Source: Epithemia pelagica
Taxonomy: Eukaryota > Bacillariophyta > Bacillariophyceae > Surirellales > Surirellaceae
Direction of reading: 5' to 3'
Assembly: GCA_946965045.2 (NCBI GenBank)
Contig: OX337228.1
Coordinates: 6,820,001-6,884,000 of the forward strand
DNA: 64,000 nucleotides
This document shows positions 12,301 to 23,700 of the stretch, one piece after another. A program made the translations under genes and the position numbers. The notes under the pieces are model-generated. The model made no database searches. It was not told where the DNA came from and saw only the letters and a list, made by a program, of their open reading frames with translations. Position 1 is the first letter of the stretch; every line of letters begins with the position of its first letter.

Positions 12301-14497
12301 TCGAGGAGGAGGCGGAAAAGCGCGGGTCATTTTCATCCTCAAACGGCAGAGCCGATGCACTGGCAAAGGATGAGGAAGCACTATGAGCTCGGTCTCTCAG
12401 CATGGTTTCTCTCATCACTTTGTGTTGGTGTGATGGTGGTGGTGCTTGTTCTGTCACTTTGTGGTGAACTGCTGGAGCTTCATCTCCCGTTGTGGCTCCT
12501 CCCATGGACGACATGCGTTGACGTTCGAGCCGGAATCGACGGCCATTGGTGGGAGACAAGGATTGTGTACCACGACCCTGTTCGTAGGAATGGTGGTGGT
12601 GTTGCGGTTGGTCTGTCATTGTCTCGGAGACACTGTGATGGTACCGAACCGAAGGAGATCTTGCCATTGTCGCGGATATCCGTGAGGAAGACGGTGGTAC
12701 TCGAGAAGGAGTACCAATGTGGTTGTTTGGGAATGAAGTCTTGGGATTGAGAGGTACGGGGCTGGTATACTCTGCTACAAGACTTGTAGTATTCGTGTTG
12801 TTGTTGGAAACACTTTCCTTGTGCCGTTGCATGCGCCGTTGAAGCGACGAAGTGGCTGCGGTTGCGGGTGCTTCACGAGTTGCGCCTCCTCCTTGCGTTC
12901 GACTCGGCGTTCCACGCGGAACCGTAGTTGGAAGGGTGTGCGACAACGACAACGACGACGACACGGGTGGCAACTCGGGGGCCAGAGGTTCCTCGGGTTG
13001 CTGCTGCTGCTGCTGCTCCACTCCTCCATGTCGCATGGTCCGCTGCTGCGACACTCGTGAGAAGGAATGAGGATGGGAAGAAACTTTCGAGGGATCTACG
13101 TCTCTTGGCAACGTGGAACGAGTCTGGCTGCTGCTGACCCTTGGAGGAGAAGAAACCAAAGACGACGGAGGATGTGCATCAAAGGGCTCATCCATGGGCA
13201 ATAAGGTACCTTGGTGTGATGGATGTGAGTGTTGTTGTGGCGGTTGAAATTCTTGTAGTGGAACGGTGGTTCGTCGAGGTCCTGGTGGTGGTTGTTGCGG
13301 TTGAGGTTTCAAGACTGGTTGTGTCGAGTTGAGTCCCACCCGGGGCGAAAAGGAGGGCAATTCGTCGGGATGATGATGATACGGTTCCGTTGGTTGCTGT
13401 TGCAGCAAATGTTGACGCAAGGCATCACTGGTCAATCTTGGTGGTGCATGTTCGGTTGCCATGATTGGAGCGGCCGCAGTACCAAAGAGTTCTCGTCGCA
13501 CCGGATTCGAAGAATGGTTGGTTTGGATTCGGGGAGGAGAGGCGGCCGCATCAAATGGTTGTTCCTCCACGAACATGGGATCCTGATGCTTCTTGGAAAA
13601 CATAGCCAAAGACGGCTCGACGACGGCTGATGGATGATGACCCAAGGGCGATGCATCAAAGGGCTGTTCTTCCGAGGGTTGCATCATGACTTCTGGATCG
13701 TCATATTGGTAATGATGATGATCTTCTTCGTCATCCACGACATGAATCACAACGTCCGGATTGGTAGGCATACTGCTACTTGCCATCCGACTACTAGTTT
13801 GGTAAGCATTCAGTGTCACTCCAGAATCGGGTTGTTGTTGCCGTTGCTGTTGAAGATCAAAGGGTTGTTCTTCCTCTTCGGATTTAACGCGTTGTGATGC
13901 TGGTTGTGGTTTGGCTGGTCCGATGCGAGGAGGTTGTGGTTCATCGTCATCGTCATCATCTTCCAGCGATTGTTGTTGTGGTTGATTAGAATTTATTGGT
14001 TTGGGTGTGGATTCCAAACCATGATGAGAATTATCCGACAGTACATGTTGTCGTCGTCTCATTTTCCGTTGCATGCGTTCATCTCGAATCGAATTAAAGG
14101 CCGACACTTTGGATCCGCCCATGATACCACTGCTGTTGGATGGATTGCCTTCGTCAAAGGGCTTTCCACCCTCCATAGAGGATTGTGGTTGTGGTTGAAC
14201 CAATACTTGGTCGTGAAACGACAAATTGGTGGCTGTGGAATGATTGAGTTCGGGCAAGGACAAGGGTGGCTGTTGCAAGTGATTGTGCTTGTTGTCTTCT
14301 TCTTCTTCGTCTTCTTCGTCGTTCCCCAACTCTCGGATATCCCAGGCATTGGGTGAATTGGGAGGGGAGGACAAGGGAGAATCAATGTGACCCGGAGAGG
14401 CTGGGTCATCGGGAACAAACTCTTCGGGAATGTGGACAATGGCGGGTGGATGCAGACTTTCATCATAACTAAAATCGCTCGTGGTGGCCGCCGCCAT
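9356..14497 (-). CDS. Large disordered protein with C-terminal TPR-like helices, three exons (1661 aa)
   Basis: Exons 14497-10217, 10139-9657 and 9577-9356; the introns are 77 and 79 bp with GTAAGC/CAG and GTAAGT/CAG borders, and all junctions keep phase. The ATG at 14497 (accATGg) is chosen because no ATG lies upstream in the frame. Residues 1 to about 1250 are Ser/Pro/Gln/His-rich and probably disordered. They carry five copies of a PFD motif, three as EQPFD (coding DNA 13170-14170), and two DASWLA-R-L motifs (near 11340 and 11450). The C-terminus, spread over the three exons, has TPR-like helices: CLHNIGIIYLLMKKPKEAYNHFE, then AEIYNNLGCLYYSKGDSEKA and VIKSNIGYLALVARNHNSAI. This suggests a scaffold that binds partners by short linear motifs. 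No enzymatic domain is visible and I cannot name a family. Confidence 0.82.
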
Positions 14498-15534
14498 GGT
14501 TTCTCGTCGTCGTTGTGTTGGATTTCGTACAAGTGGTGTGGTGGTGTGAATTGGATCGTTTTCCAGAGGACCCGAAACTATCAAACCAGGACAACTGTTC
14601 CTCCAATCAACACGAGACGATTTCCATGCGCTTTACCACAAGAGGTCTCTCGTTGGATTGAAGCGTCGCCACCAAACTACTTCATGTAATCTCAACGTGG
14701 CTACGTAAACCTTGATGGTGGTGTAATGGCGACACCATAATCCAAACCTCTAATCGACAATAGAGAGAAATCAGCCAAGATCCACCGGCCGCGCAGGAAT
14801 CGAAAGAAATGCCGGCGCGCCAAGACACTACTCATGTGTATTTTGCTTCGGTGAGTAAAGAGAGATGTATTGGACGAAACTGGTCGCAGACGCTGGAAAT
14901 TTTGGCAAGTCGTGTGCGTCCAAAAGTTTGTGTCGCTCGGTGGCCAATTTCCATGCCAACCCACACGACACATACATTTCACCATCTTCGCTTCAAGTCT
15001 TTGATGGAGAATAATTTTATTGTATTTGCGCTTGGCCAGACCCAGAAACACCGGGCGACCATTCCAAAAATGCGGCGCACGATCCAGCAATGAGAGCTGG
15101 GAATCTATAGAGAAACACAAGGTAACACATGGGATCGTCGTGTCCACGTATCATCCGATCCAAGAGGGAAATGATCGCGAGCAATGAAAGTTCGGCGGTC
15201 ATGAAAGCGGTGGATGGATCCTATCGTCTCGTCTGCGGGCCACAGCGGGAGAAAAGACCACGCAATCACCACTGCCCCACCGTATCGTTCCACTGTCCAT
15301 GTCCTCTTCCTGTTTGCCTGCTCTGTCAACTTCTTGAATTCTTACATCTTGTGCATCAAATCTCTACAGAACGTTACGAGTAGGAGTACCTTAGAAGATA
15401 TACTTCTTCTCCTGTGTAGAGGAGTCTATGGTGGATCCTTGGCACTCCTGCGACAAAGTCCTTCGCGTTCCTACTTGCTACCGACTACTAACCTTTCCTA
15501 CTAGGAGTACTCCTAGGTAGGGAGTTCTCTGTTT
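14498..15534. other. Gene-free stretch
   Basis: About 1.04 kb upstream of the TPR-like gene and downstream of the DUF92 gene. Short frames occur on both strands but none has coding character or homology I recognise. It should contain the promoter of the TPR-like gene. Confidence 0.5.
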
Positions 15535-16789
15535 TTAGAGAGACAAAAGTGCCATGCCTCCCACCATGGCCAAGGTGGCTCCAATAAACGTGTTGATAAA
15601 ATTGACCACTTCATTCGTCATCCATTGCAATCCCTCTTTTTCTTGCAAGGTGGCACCAATCAAACTTTCCACATTGGTCGCTACAAAGGCGGCCATGGTC
15701 GAAAGAGCTACCGCCTTCCAACTGCTCCCAATCAAACCCAATCCATATGCCACCAAACTGAGGAGCAATCCACCCACCACGGATGCCGCCGTCCCTTCCA
15801 CCGATACGGCTCCTTCTGTACCGGGTGGAACACGTTCCAAGGTGGTTATCAAAAAGGTGGTCTTCCCATAGGCCTTGCCAATTTCCGAAGCAAAGGTATC
15901 GGCCAATTTGGTTGCAATCGATGCCACATACCCCAAGACAAAGAGTTCCGATCGAATCCCCCACAAGACGGGGCCCTGTACCGAACAAATGGCACAGAGC
16001 AAGCCCGTCGCGGCACTGCCCCTGTACAAAAGAATTGGTTGGTGCCAACGGCAAACATGAGACTATGGCAACCCCAAAGTCTGTCCAGTAACGACCGTAG
16101 TAGGCGTCGTGTCACTCTGTCGTCTAGTCGTTACAACAAAGCACACAACCAACAACAAGTTGCTCTACGTACCAGACATTTTCAGGACCCCGTCGTCCAC
16201 CCCGACCTTCGGCCAGTCCAGCCTTTTGTTTTTCCGCAAATCGAACCTTGGTGACGGCTTGCCCCAAAAACAGATAGGCCACACAATACAACCATCCCGA
16301 AACACCCAAGGTGGCCCACAAGGAACTGCCCAAGGCCAAGGCATGAACAAAACCCGTCGGTGTTAACATGGTCGACAGTTTGCGGGACAGGACGGCAAAC
16401 AAAACGGCATTCACCCCAAAGGCTTGGACCAACGGTACACTGCCCGAGGTTCGGAATAAGGACGACGCCAAAGACGTGATTGGTTCTCCCACGAGGGATG
16501 CCATGGAAAGTCCGAGCGACACATTTCTTGTTCGGACTCGACTGGACGACAAGGACGGATCGACCCGTCCCCCAAAAGGATGCTGGTGTTGTGGTGCATG
16601 GTCGTTCGGAACAACCCCGGATGATGGAGCAATCCCCTGCTGGGGAGTGTGGCCCGCAAATCGTCTTTGTCGAAGGAGAACTGGCGTTTCACCATGCCAG
16701 GAGGAACATTGGAAGCTTGTCGTCACTTGCGGGAAAAGAGCAAGAATGGCAGTGACATGGAAGAACAGGCCGCAACTACAAGTCTTCAT
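15535..16789 (-). CDS. DUF92/VTE6-type phytyl-phosphate kinase candidate, plastid-targeted
   Basis: Members of this family (Arabidopsis VTE6; TMEM19 in animals) are polytopic membrane proteins. The plant enzyme phosphorylates phytyl phosphate to phytyl diphosphate for tocopherol and phylloquinone synthesis. Exons 16789-16173 and 16021-15535 join across a 151 bp intron (donor GTACGT, acceptor TACAG), making the family signature RRGPENVW-GSAATG; the product is 367 residues. Family hallmarks seen: KVRFAEKQKAGLAEGRGGRRGP and KLADTFASEIGKAYGK. Several hydrophobic segments follow, ending in AMVGGMALLSL. The ATG at 16789 gives a clean signal peptide (MKTCSCGLFFHVTAILAL) with a Ser-Phe junction like the diatom plastid ASAFAP site; an ATG at 16834 would add 15 residues. 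Plastid location fits the pathway. Substrate is inferred from family. Confidence 0.82.
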
Positions 16790-17567
16790 GATGCCCCATG
16801 AATAGCGAATAGCACAACAGTGAAGATTGGACATCAATCGAGAGAAGTGACGACAGAGTTGTAGTCGCTCATGGATCGCGCGAATCTTCGAGTTTCTCTA
16901 CCAGAAGTACCAAGCGCATCTCTTCAGGTTTCAGGTAGCCTCCTCTCTAGACCAACAGAAGAGATGTAGAATCGAACTGAACACTAACCCAGTATCAAGA
17001 CATATATCAGATGCTTCACAGATATGTTTAGAGATACGCGTTAGCTCTAAGCGGCCGAAGAAGCTCCTTGGTAAGGTAGTAATTCTACATCCGCTCCGCG
17101 GAGTGGGGAGGCACGAGGAGGGGCTATTGACTCCGAGAAGGGCAATAGCTCCGAGAAGTGGACCGCCTTCTAAATCCGCGTCAGCGGATTTGGCGGTCCA
17201 CGACGAGGAGCTATTGCCCGCCGAGGAGTCAAAAGCCCCGACAACTGCCCCCACGACCAGGAGGGGATGTCGCTTGCTTCTATAACCTCCGAGTCCCCCC
17301 CTAATTAACTGTCACACTTTTTTCCCAGGACTGTTTTTTTTGCTCCGCACTATCTTTTTTAGCTCCGCGCGGCCGTAGTGGGCAATATAAGGCTATATTA
17401 GACGAAAATCCTACTTCCATTCCGAGGAGCTATAGTAGCTCGAGACTTGGAGGTGGCCCGTCCTTGGTTGTCCAAAACTCTTTTGTCAAATCTCCGCAGG
17501 TGGTGGTGGAAGGGACTACCTAGAGGTAGGCAGTGCTGCACAGATTGTTCTGGAACGCCACATGCCT
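16790..17567. other. Intergenic region with foldback sequence
   Basis: About 780 bp without a convincing gene. The middle is occupied by a strong imperfect palindrome (separate entry) and by repeated 'agctccg' and 'ccgagaag' words. Confidence 0.5.
17120..17239. repeat. Foldback (imperfect palindrome), about 60 bp arms
   Basis: Nested arms share one centre near 17180. Positions 17120-17134 pair with 17225-17239, 17140-17152 (gggcaatagctcc) with 17207-17219 (ggagctattgccc), and 17158-17167 (gtggaccgcc) with 17192-17201 (ggcggtccac). An inner aaatccgc/gcggattt stem is offset by a 4-base bulge. This may be a MITE or foldback element; no target duplication was found. Confidence 0.8.
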
Positions 17568-19028
17568 CTACTTTGACTGCAAAGAAAAGATTTGGCCCTT
17601 ATTGTCGTTGAGAAATCTCGCCACGTCTCGTTTGGTTTCTTCGTAGGTGGCAAATTGAATGGCTCCACTAATCAGGGCCTTTCCCACTCGTGGAGCTGCA
17701 CCCGCAAACAGTCCAGGCAGTCCCTCCGATTCTGCCAAGTATGTGAGCGTGTCCCAATAGGAGCGTTGGCGATAACCACGACCGTCTTGCGACTCTCCTG
17801 GTTCATCATTATCGCTTTCATCTTCTCCTGGACCTGGTGAAACGACTGTTGAGAATTGTCGCGTTCCTAGTGCCGTGGTATTGTTGGACATTGCACTAGC
17901 CATGAGACGATTCCGTACCACATCCAATGGTGTTGTGACCAATTGTGCCACGGCCGTAGCACCAGCACCCACCACAGCCCCCTGTAATGGTGACAAGGCC
18001 TGCTTGCCTCCAAGTTTGCGAGTCCAGGAATCGTAGACAAAAAATTTAATGACATCGGCAGGGTAGGCGTACAAAATGTTTTCCCAATAACCCAGATAAA
18101 AGGCATCCACCAAACTGGACAGGGTCGAACATGACGAATCGGACCCCTGCGTTGCCTTGACTCCTCCATCTCGCGACGCCGTCGTGGCATCCAGCCATAC
18201 TTGGCGGTATCCTTGTATCATGGATACACCCTCTGTGTATCCCTCCAGTTTGGCCTGTTGTCGAGTCTTGACAATTTCACTGGGATTGCGTACAAGCCAG
18301 TAGGGAATTTGGGCCACAGCCACAGCCGTACAGGTTTGGATCCACGGTGGCCAATGGGTCGTCACGCGATTGGTTTTCAAACTGGCCTTGCAGGCATCTC
18401 GAACCGCAAAAAAGACGGCCCCTCCGGGAATATTGGCCACCAAGGGCGTGGCCACACCATTTAAACTTCCTCGAAACAATTCACTCCATGATGTGGTGTA
18501 GTAGGGACTTTCGGTTGCTGCCGCCGCCGCCAATTGCAGTCGCACTGTAGCCGTATCGAGAGGATACTTGACGACCGTCTTGGTAGCTGACATGGTAGCA
18601 CCCGCTACAAAGCCTGTCAAACTCTCTTGGGCCGACGACAAGGACGTATCGGATTGCCGTGAGGATGAGACAGAGTGTTGGCTGACACTGTTGGATCGTT
18701 GCGGTACCACTGCGGATGCAACAGCGGCAACCGAGAGCTGAAAGGCCCTTCTCCGAGAGAGGATCCCTTCCCCTTGAGTCAGCAAGTGGTGACCAGAAGT
18801 GCCTGTTGTGTTCGCCACGGATGCATCTTCAATATTTGAGGAGGTTGTACCCGAGAGTACCACTGGACTGGACAAACGATGGAACAAACTAACGTGTTTG
18901 GCGATTTCAAAGGGTTCCACGAACAACCATGGAAGCAGGAGACCATACAGGGAAATGGCAGGCCTTGTCATGGTCGTTGGTTTGGATTCTTGATGGATGA
19001 AGCAGAATCTTTTGGGCGCGATCCCCAT
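17568..19028 (-). CDS. Mitochondrial carrier family (SLC25) protein, 486 aa
   Basis: The three-fold carrier repeat is visible through its signatures: KYPLDTATVRLQL (first repeat), RNPSEIVKTRQQAK (second, with Ser for Asp in PxD) and TTPLDVVRNRLMAS (third). Further motif pieces are GLPGLFAGAAPRVGKALISG and FATYEETKRDVA. It is longer than the usual ~300 residues because of a ~150-residue N-terminal extension with a hydrophobic start and Ser/Thr-rich linker, plus an acidic insert (GPGEDESDNDEPGESQDG) in the third repeat. An internal ATG at 18971 gives a signal-peptide-like leader (MTRPAISLYGLLLPWLF), so plastid-envelope delivery is possible. The substrate cannot be assigned; S-adenosylmethionine carriers are the nearest type I would test first. 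No intron is needed. Confidence 0.85.
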   Translation of the reverse strand: MGIAPKRFCFIHQESKPTTMTRPAISLYGLLLPWLFVEPFEIAKHVSLFHRLSSPVVLSGTTSSNIEDASVANTTGTSGHHLLTQGEGILSRRRAFQLSVAAVASAVVPQRSNSVSQHSVSSSRQSDTSLSSAQESLTGFVAGATMSATKTVVKYPLDTATVRLQLAAAAATESPYYTTSWSELFRGSLNGVATPLVANIPGGAVFFAVRDACKASLKTNRVTTHWPPWIQTCTAVAVAQIPYWLVRNPSEIVKTRQQAKLEGYTEGVSMIQGYRQVWLDATTASRDGGVKATQGSDSSCSTLSSLVDAFYLGYWENILYAYPADVIKFFVYDSWTRKLGGKQALSPLQGAVVGAGATAVAQLVTTPLDVVRNRLMASAMSNNTTALGTRQFSTVVSPGPGEDESDNDEPGESQDGRGYRQRSYWDTLTYLAESEGLPGLFAGAAPRVGKALISGAIQFATYEETKRDVARFLNDNKGQIFSLQSK

Positions 19029-19166
19029 CGAGAGGCGCGACTGATATGCGAGTAAGAAAGATCAAAATTTTCCATTCCTAGAAAAGATGCGCTAGAGTTA
19101 GCTACTTCTCAAAAAGGATCGTCCTTGGATCCAACTCCCATTGAATGCGGTTGTTGTTGTTGTTGG

Positions 19167-20331
19167 TCATGCCTCCTCATCCAGTTCCCAGAGAACTTCC
19201 TTGTAATTCATCCGATATTGTTGGCTGACTGGAATCTTGGCCTTTTCGGCCAACCGCGTCTCGTGAAGCCTGTGTCAACCAAACAAGGAATGGTAAACAA
19301 GAAAGCAAACAAGTGTGTTGTTAGAAGTGGGCCAATCCAAAACGTCTCTAGGTTCGAACATGTCACAACGTACAATGCATGAAAGAGTTCCGTAGGTACC
19401 ATTTTATCTTCGTGTTCCATGGCAAAGATACGTTCATTGGCCATGGCACTGGTTGCCATGATGACTTCTCCCATGGCCGAATAGGTTCCCGCAATGTGGA
19501 TCATGAGGACCAGGCCCACCACCATTAATGTCAGCGCAACCGAATAGGGCATGACAATAAACCAAAACAAAGCGACCCAGGCAAAAAACATGTAAAAGGA
19601 CAAGAGGACGAGTCGATTCGGCAATTGCGCGGCATACAAACCGAGTGAGGATCGTAAAATGGTACCGGCCGTTTCCTTGCTGAGCACAATAAAGATGGAC
19701 CAGGCCGTGACATTGGCAATCAAGGCTGTCAAGGAAAAGACGACGGAAACATGCAAGGCAATGCCAGCAAAAAAGTGCAAATTCAAGTGATCGTGTATCA
19801 AGGCCATGCGGACTTCGGCCACTACTTCAGCCGGACTGAAAAAGACGCCTGTATGTCATTGGAGAAAAAGCCGTGGACAAGAGAAATATAATGAGTCAAG
19901 TCTATCGTTTAGAGCCAGGAAACAATATGGACAATAACGTACGTACCCAAGGTGGTGCTGACAAAGAGTGAGAGAAAGACTGTGCTTGCTTGAAATCTTG
20001 AGGTGACGGTTTGCAGCAATTTTTCTCCATCGCGCTTGGCCCAGACCAAATGCCGACGATACCGAGCACTCAAATCGACTGGAATAAAGTGCCCTGCTGG
20101 CCATCGAGGCAAACAAAAGAATCGTTGAATGCCTTGCAGTTTGGTCAAGCGATTGTATCGTTTCAACGAAGGATGGCTACTCGCTGTCCTCTCGTCGCCA
20201 TCCGAACTCCCCTCCTGAAGCAAGGACGACGATTGTGGTCGAGCCAAGGGAATTTCGACAAATCCTTTCATGGGCATACTGGAAATGGATGGTTTTCTCC
20301 AACTGTCGTCTTCCAAGGGTCGTCGGCCCAT
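19167..20331 (-). CDS. Multipass membrane protein of unknown function, three exons (320 aa)
   Basis: Exons 20331-19947, 19848-19374 and 19269-19167 join in phase (donors GTACGT, acceptors ACAG and CACAG) and end at TGA 19167-19169. A Ser-rich cytosolic N-terminus (about 105 residues) is followed by about four hydrophobic segments: around STVFLSLFVSTTLGVFF, FFAGIALHVSVVFSLTALIA, LVLLSFYMFFAWVALFWFIV and VALTLMVVGLVLMIHIAG. A short charged C-terminus ends in KEVLWELDEEA. Segment order is loosely reminiscent of small four-helix channels of the Orai type, but I see no diagnostic residues and do not assign it. It is divergent from the next gene, with the promoters sharing about 430 bp. Confidence 0.75.
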
Positions 20332-20758
20332 AATTGTCCCTTTCTGTGTTGTCGGAGTGAAATTCTCGTTTGTGGCCCAACAACCAACAACCACTGCAAA
20401 AATGAAATTATGATGCATACAAGGCGAACATCTGTCCGTGTCTTCCATTGGGGGGAAGCAGATTGCCACGACCAAATGCGAAGTGCCAGCAATTGCTACG
20501 TCAGTGAATTGGCACGTTTGATTGGTGTGGCCGATCGGTCCGTCCTTCCCCCGTGTCTGGATCCCCGTCCGTACTTCCCCCACTTCCGAATGACAGTCTG
20601 TCCATCGTCCCACTCTTTTCACTGACCACTTCGGGTCGAAAAGAGACAAGAAGATCCAAAATCCAATCTTTCCAGCTTTTTTGTGGTATGCAAAGACAAT
20701 CCGATCAGAGCAAGAGAGCAACAGAACTCCTTTGACCTTTCCACAAAGCAGACGAACC
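20332..20758. promoter_or_regulatory. Divergent intergenic region
   Basis: The 427 bp between two divergent start codons; both promoters should lie here. Long open frames cross it on both strands but begin with non-ATG codons or lack coding character. Confidence 0.4.
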
Positions 20759-23700
20759 ATGAGAGTTTGCCTGTCTCAATGGCATATTCGGAATCGACAT
20801 GTACCACAACCAAGACGACGACGACCACAAGTCTTGCAACTGGACACTGTCGGGTGGCGTGCCTGTTCTTCGACACGTTTAACCCGACGTCGGCATCCCA
20901 CACACTATGCCAGTCTTGGTCTTTGTTCGTCGTCCAGTGAACCAAGGAGCATCATGGACCAGCAAGGCGACAAGAGATGGTTTGGTTCACCCGTTTCATT
21001 GATTCTTCCATTCGAATTTGGGATCCGGAATTTTCATGGCAGTGCTATTACACCGAACCAACCAAAGATGCCATCGATTTGGGTTCCAGCGGCCTATCGA
21101 GGATCTCCTCGTTCCTCCTCCAAGTCGTCGTCTCCCAAATCTCACTCGCACAACCACAAAAGTCATCATCATCCTCATGGTCGATCCTCTTCTCGTCCTT
21201 CTCGTTCGCACCAGCAGCACGGTCGAGGAGGAGGAGGATCCCATGGACGACATCGACCACGTGTGACACGGTCGCAGCACCACCACAAACCACAGTCGCA
21301 CCACCAGCAACACGTGAAACAATCCAAGGCGGCCGCCGAGGCTGAACGACGTCAAAAACGAAATCAACAGTTAAAAGACCATTGTATTCAAGTGGAACAA
21401 TTGGCGCAAACGTACCAACGACAGTTACTGGGTGATGATAGCCATGATCGGGTACTGCAGCATTCTTTTGCAGAGACGGAGCAAGAAACTACCGACACGA
21501 ATACCACCAAAACGTTTGTTTCCAGTCAATCATCATCCAACGAACCCAATGATCCGTCCTTTGCCGAGTTGGAACTTCGTCTCACCCTTTTGATGGAATC
21601 ATTGCATCGTGAGATGGAGCCGAAACCAGTCGACATGAATGAGGAAACTGCCACCAATGCCTCCAGTCCACAAGCACAAGAAGAGCATTTCGAAACGTCT
21701 GTATCCGCGAATGAACCCACGGCAGGAGGTACCAAAGAAACTGCCGAATCCCTCCAAGACGGTGCGATCGAAACGGAAGAAGTGACAGAACATCAACATG
21801 CCGGACCAGAGGAAGAAGCACCCCTGGTGAACATTCCCAATATACGTGAAATTCGTCAATCGGAACAAAAGTTTCGAGGGGTAACTCGGTCGTTGGCCAG
21901 CATTGCGGCAACTGCCGCAAGAGATTGCACGACCCTTTCCTCCTCCATCCAGGAAGAATCCACTGCCAACCCGACGACTGCCGCCGAATCGCAGCAGCAA
22001 GCCAACAACAACAAGACGACTGTCAGTCCCCAACTGCAACTCTTGGATTTGGCACTGGCGGCGCTTCGAGGGTTGCATCGCATCCATCAAGATCGCAGGG
22101 CAGTCATGGAAAACACTCTGGTGGCACAATCCCTGGAGCAACTTCATGCGGAACAAGACAAGGATCAGGGCAAACCAAACAGCTTTTGGCAAACAACCGT
22201 CAAGGGCATTGTCAACTTTTTGACCGGTCGTGGACAAAAAGAAGAAGAAGAAGCAGACTCTGAATCGAAACCAGACGACAATCCGAAAAACTCCCAATCG
22301 GATGCGGAGATTCATGAGTATACTAAAGTGGAACAATCCACCACTCTCAACGTGTTGCGACCCATGCTCTTTTCGTTTGCCCGTTTGCTCCAAGCTCAAC
22401 AACCACATCGTCGTAATCCAGTCCGGCAGGAATTGGATTCACCTTGCCCAGAATATTGTCGAGAGGTTTCGGAACGCTTTATCGAGCTCTTGGACATTGT
22501 ATCCAAACAAGATCCCACCTTTTCCATTTTGGATGCCTCGCAAACCGAAAAAGTCCTCCAATTCCTCTGTCTGGGTGGTACCTTGAACAGTGCTGAATGG
22601 TGCCAGCACTTGTACATGGCCCGAAAGGATGACAAGCCCCCAGGTAGGGGCAAGCGCGATGAAGTGGTGGACGAAGACGGAGAAAAAATAGTGTGGCGGG
22701 CCTATGTACAAGTGGCCAAGAATAAAGATTGTCCCATGACGGAACGACAAGAAGCCGTTCGCAAACTGAAACGTTTGTTTATGGATCGATGGAACAAGAA
22801 TTATCCCTTTTCCAAGGTTCAGCGACTGGAACAAACATTGGCCGTGATTGCGGCTGTTTGTGAGATTTCGGATCAAGGACTTGAGGAAGAATTCCAACAA
22901 TTTGTCGTAACTGTGGTTCGTCGTTTTTGGGGAAAAGACTTTTACGAAGGATTCCGAAAAACTCTCGAGGAGGCAAAGGATCTCAAGAAGTACCTCAACG
23001 GACGAGATCCTGCGTTGATTGATTCACTCGCAGGGGCCTACGCCTGTCATGACTTGACAACGTCTCAAAAACTGATGGAGGTGTTGCTAGACGTGAAATC
23101 GTTGCGTATATCTGCAGAAACAACCGACCGATATATTGAACAACTGCTCCGCCATTACTATGACACACCCAAATCCGATCGAAACTCGGTCAGTGACGTG
23201 GAATTTGTCATGGCCTTGCTGGATTCGTCCATGTCCAAGTCGGAGTCATTAACCAGCACCTCGCAACATACCTTCTCCATGATTTCGACGCTGCTCACCC
23301 TCATTTCTCCTCCGCAAGTGGGACAACACTTTACGACATGGCTGGCGCATTTGGAGCTGCGAACCCTGATTGGGGGCGGTGATGTACAAGTAAAAGGAGC
23401 CGACTACAAACGTGTCCTATGGGCTTATTGGCAAGAAGCCAAGCAAAAAGGAGAAACACCCCCAGAGGAACTATATTGGTCCAAGAAAGCATGGGATCTC
23501 TTGGTAAAAATGGACAGTCTTACTACTCCCCTGTTAATGAATGCCACCGAAGTTCGAAGGTCGAAAGGTGGTCGTTTGAAAATGCTGTACGACATCGACG
23601 ATCAACCGTCACAGCGCGCCTATGAGATTGTTTTGAACATTATCTGCGAAGAAGTTGGTTCCAATGTCGAACCGGCAACACTGCTGTTTTTGAAAGTCCT

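Noticed and set aside
14498-14584. Extension of the TPR-like gene upstream of 14497
   Set aside because: The frame is open to 14584 but contains no ATG; ATG 14497 has a good start context.
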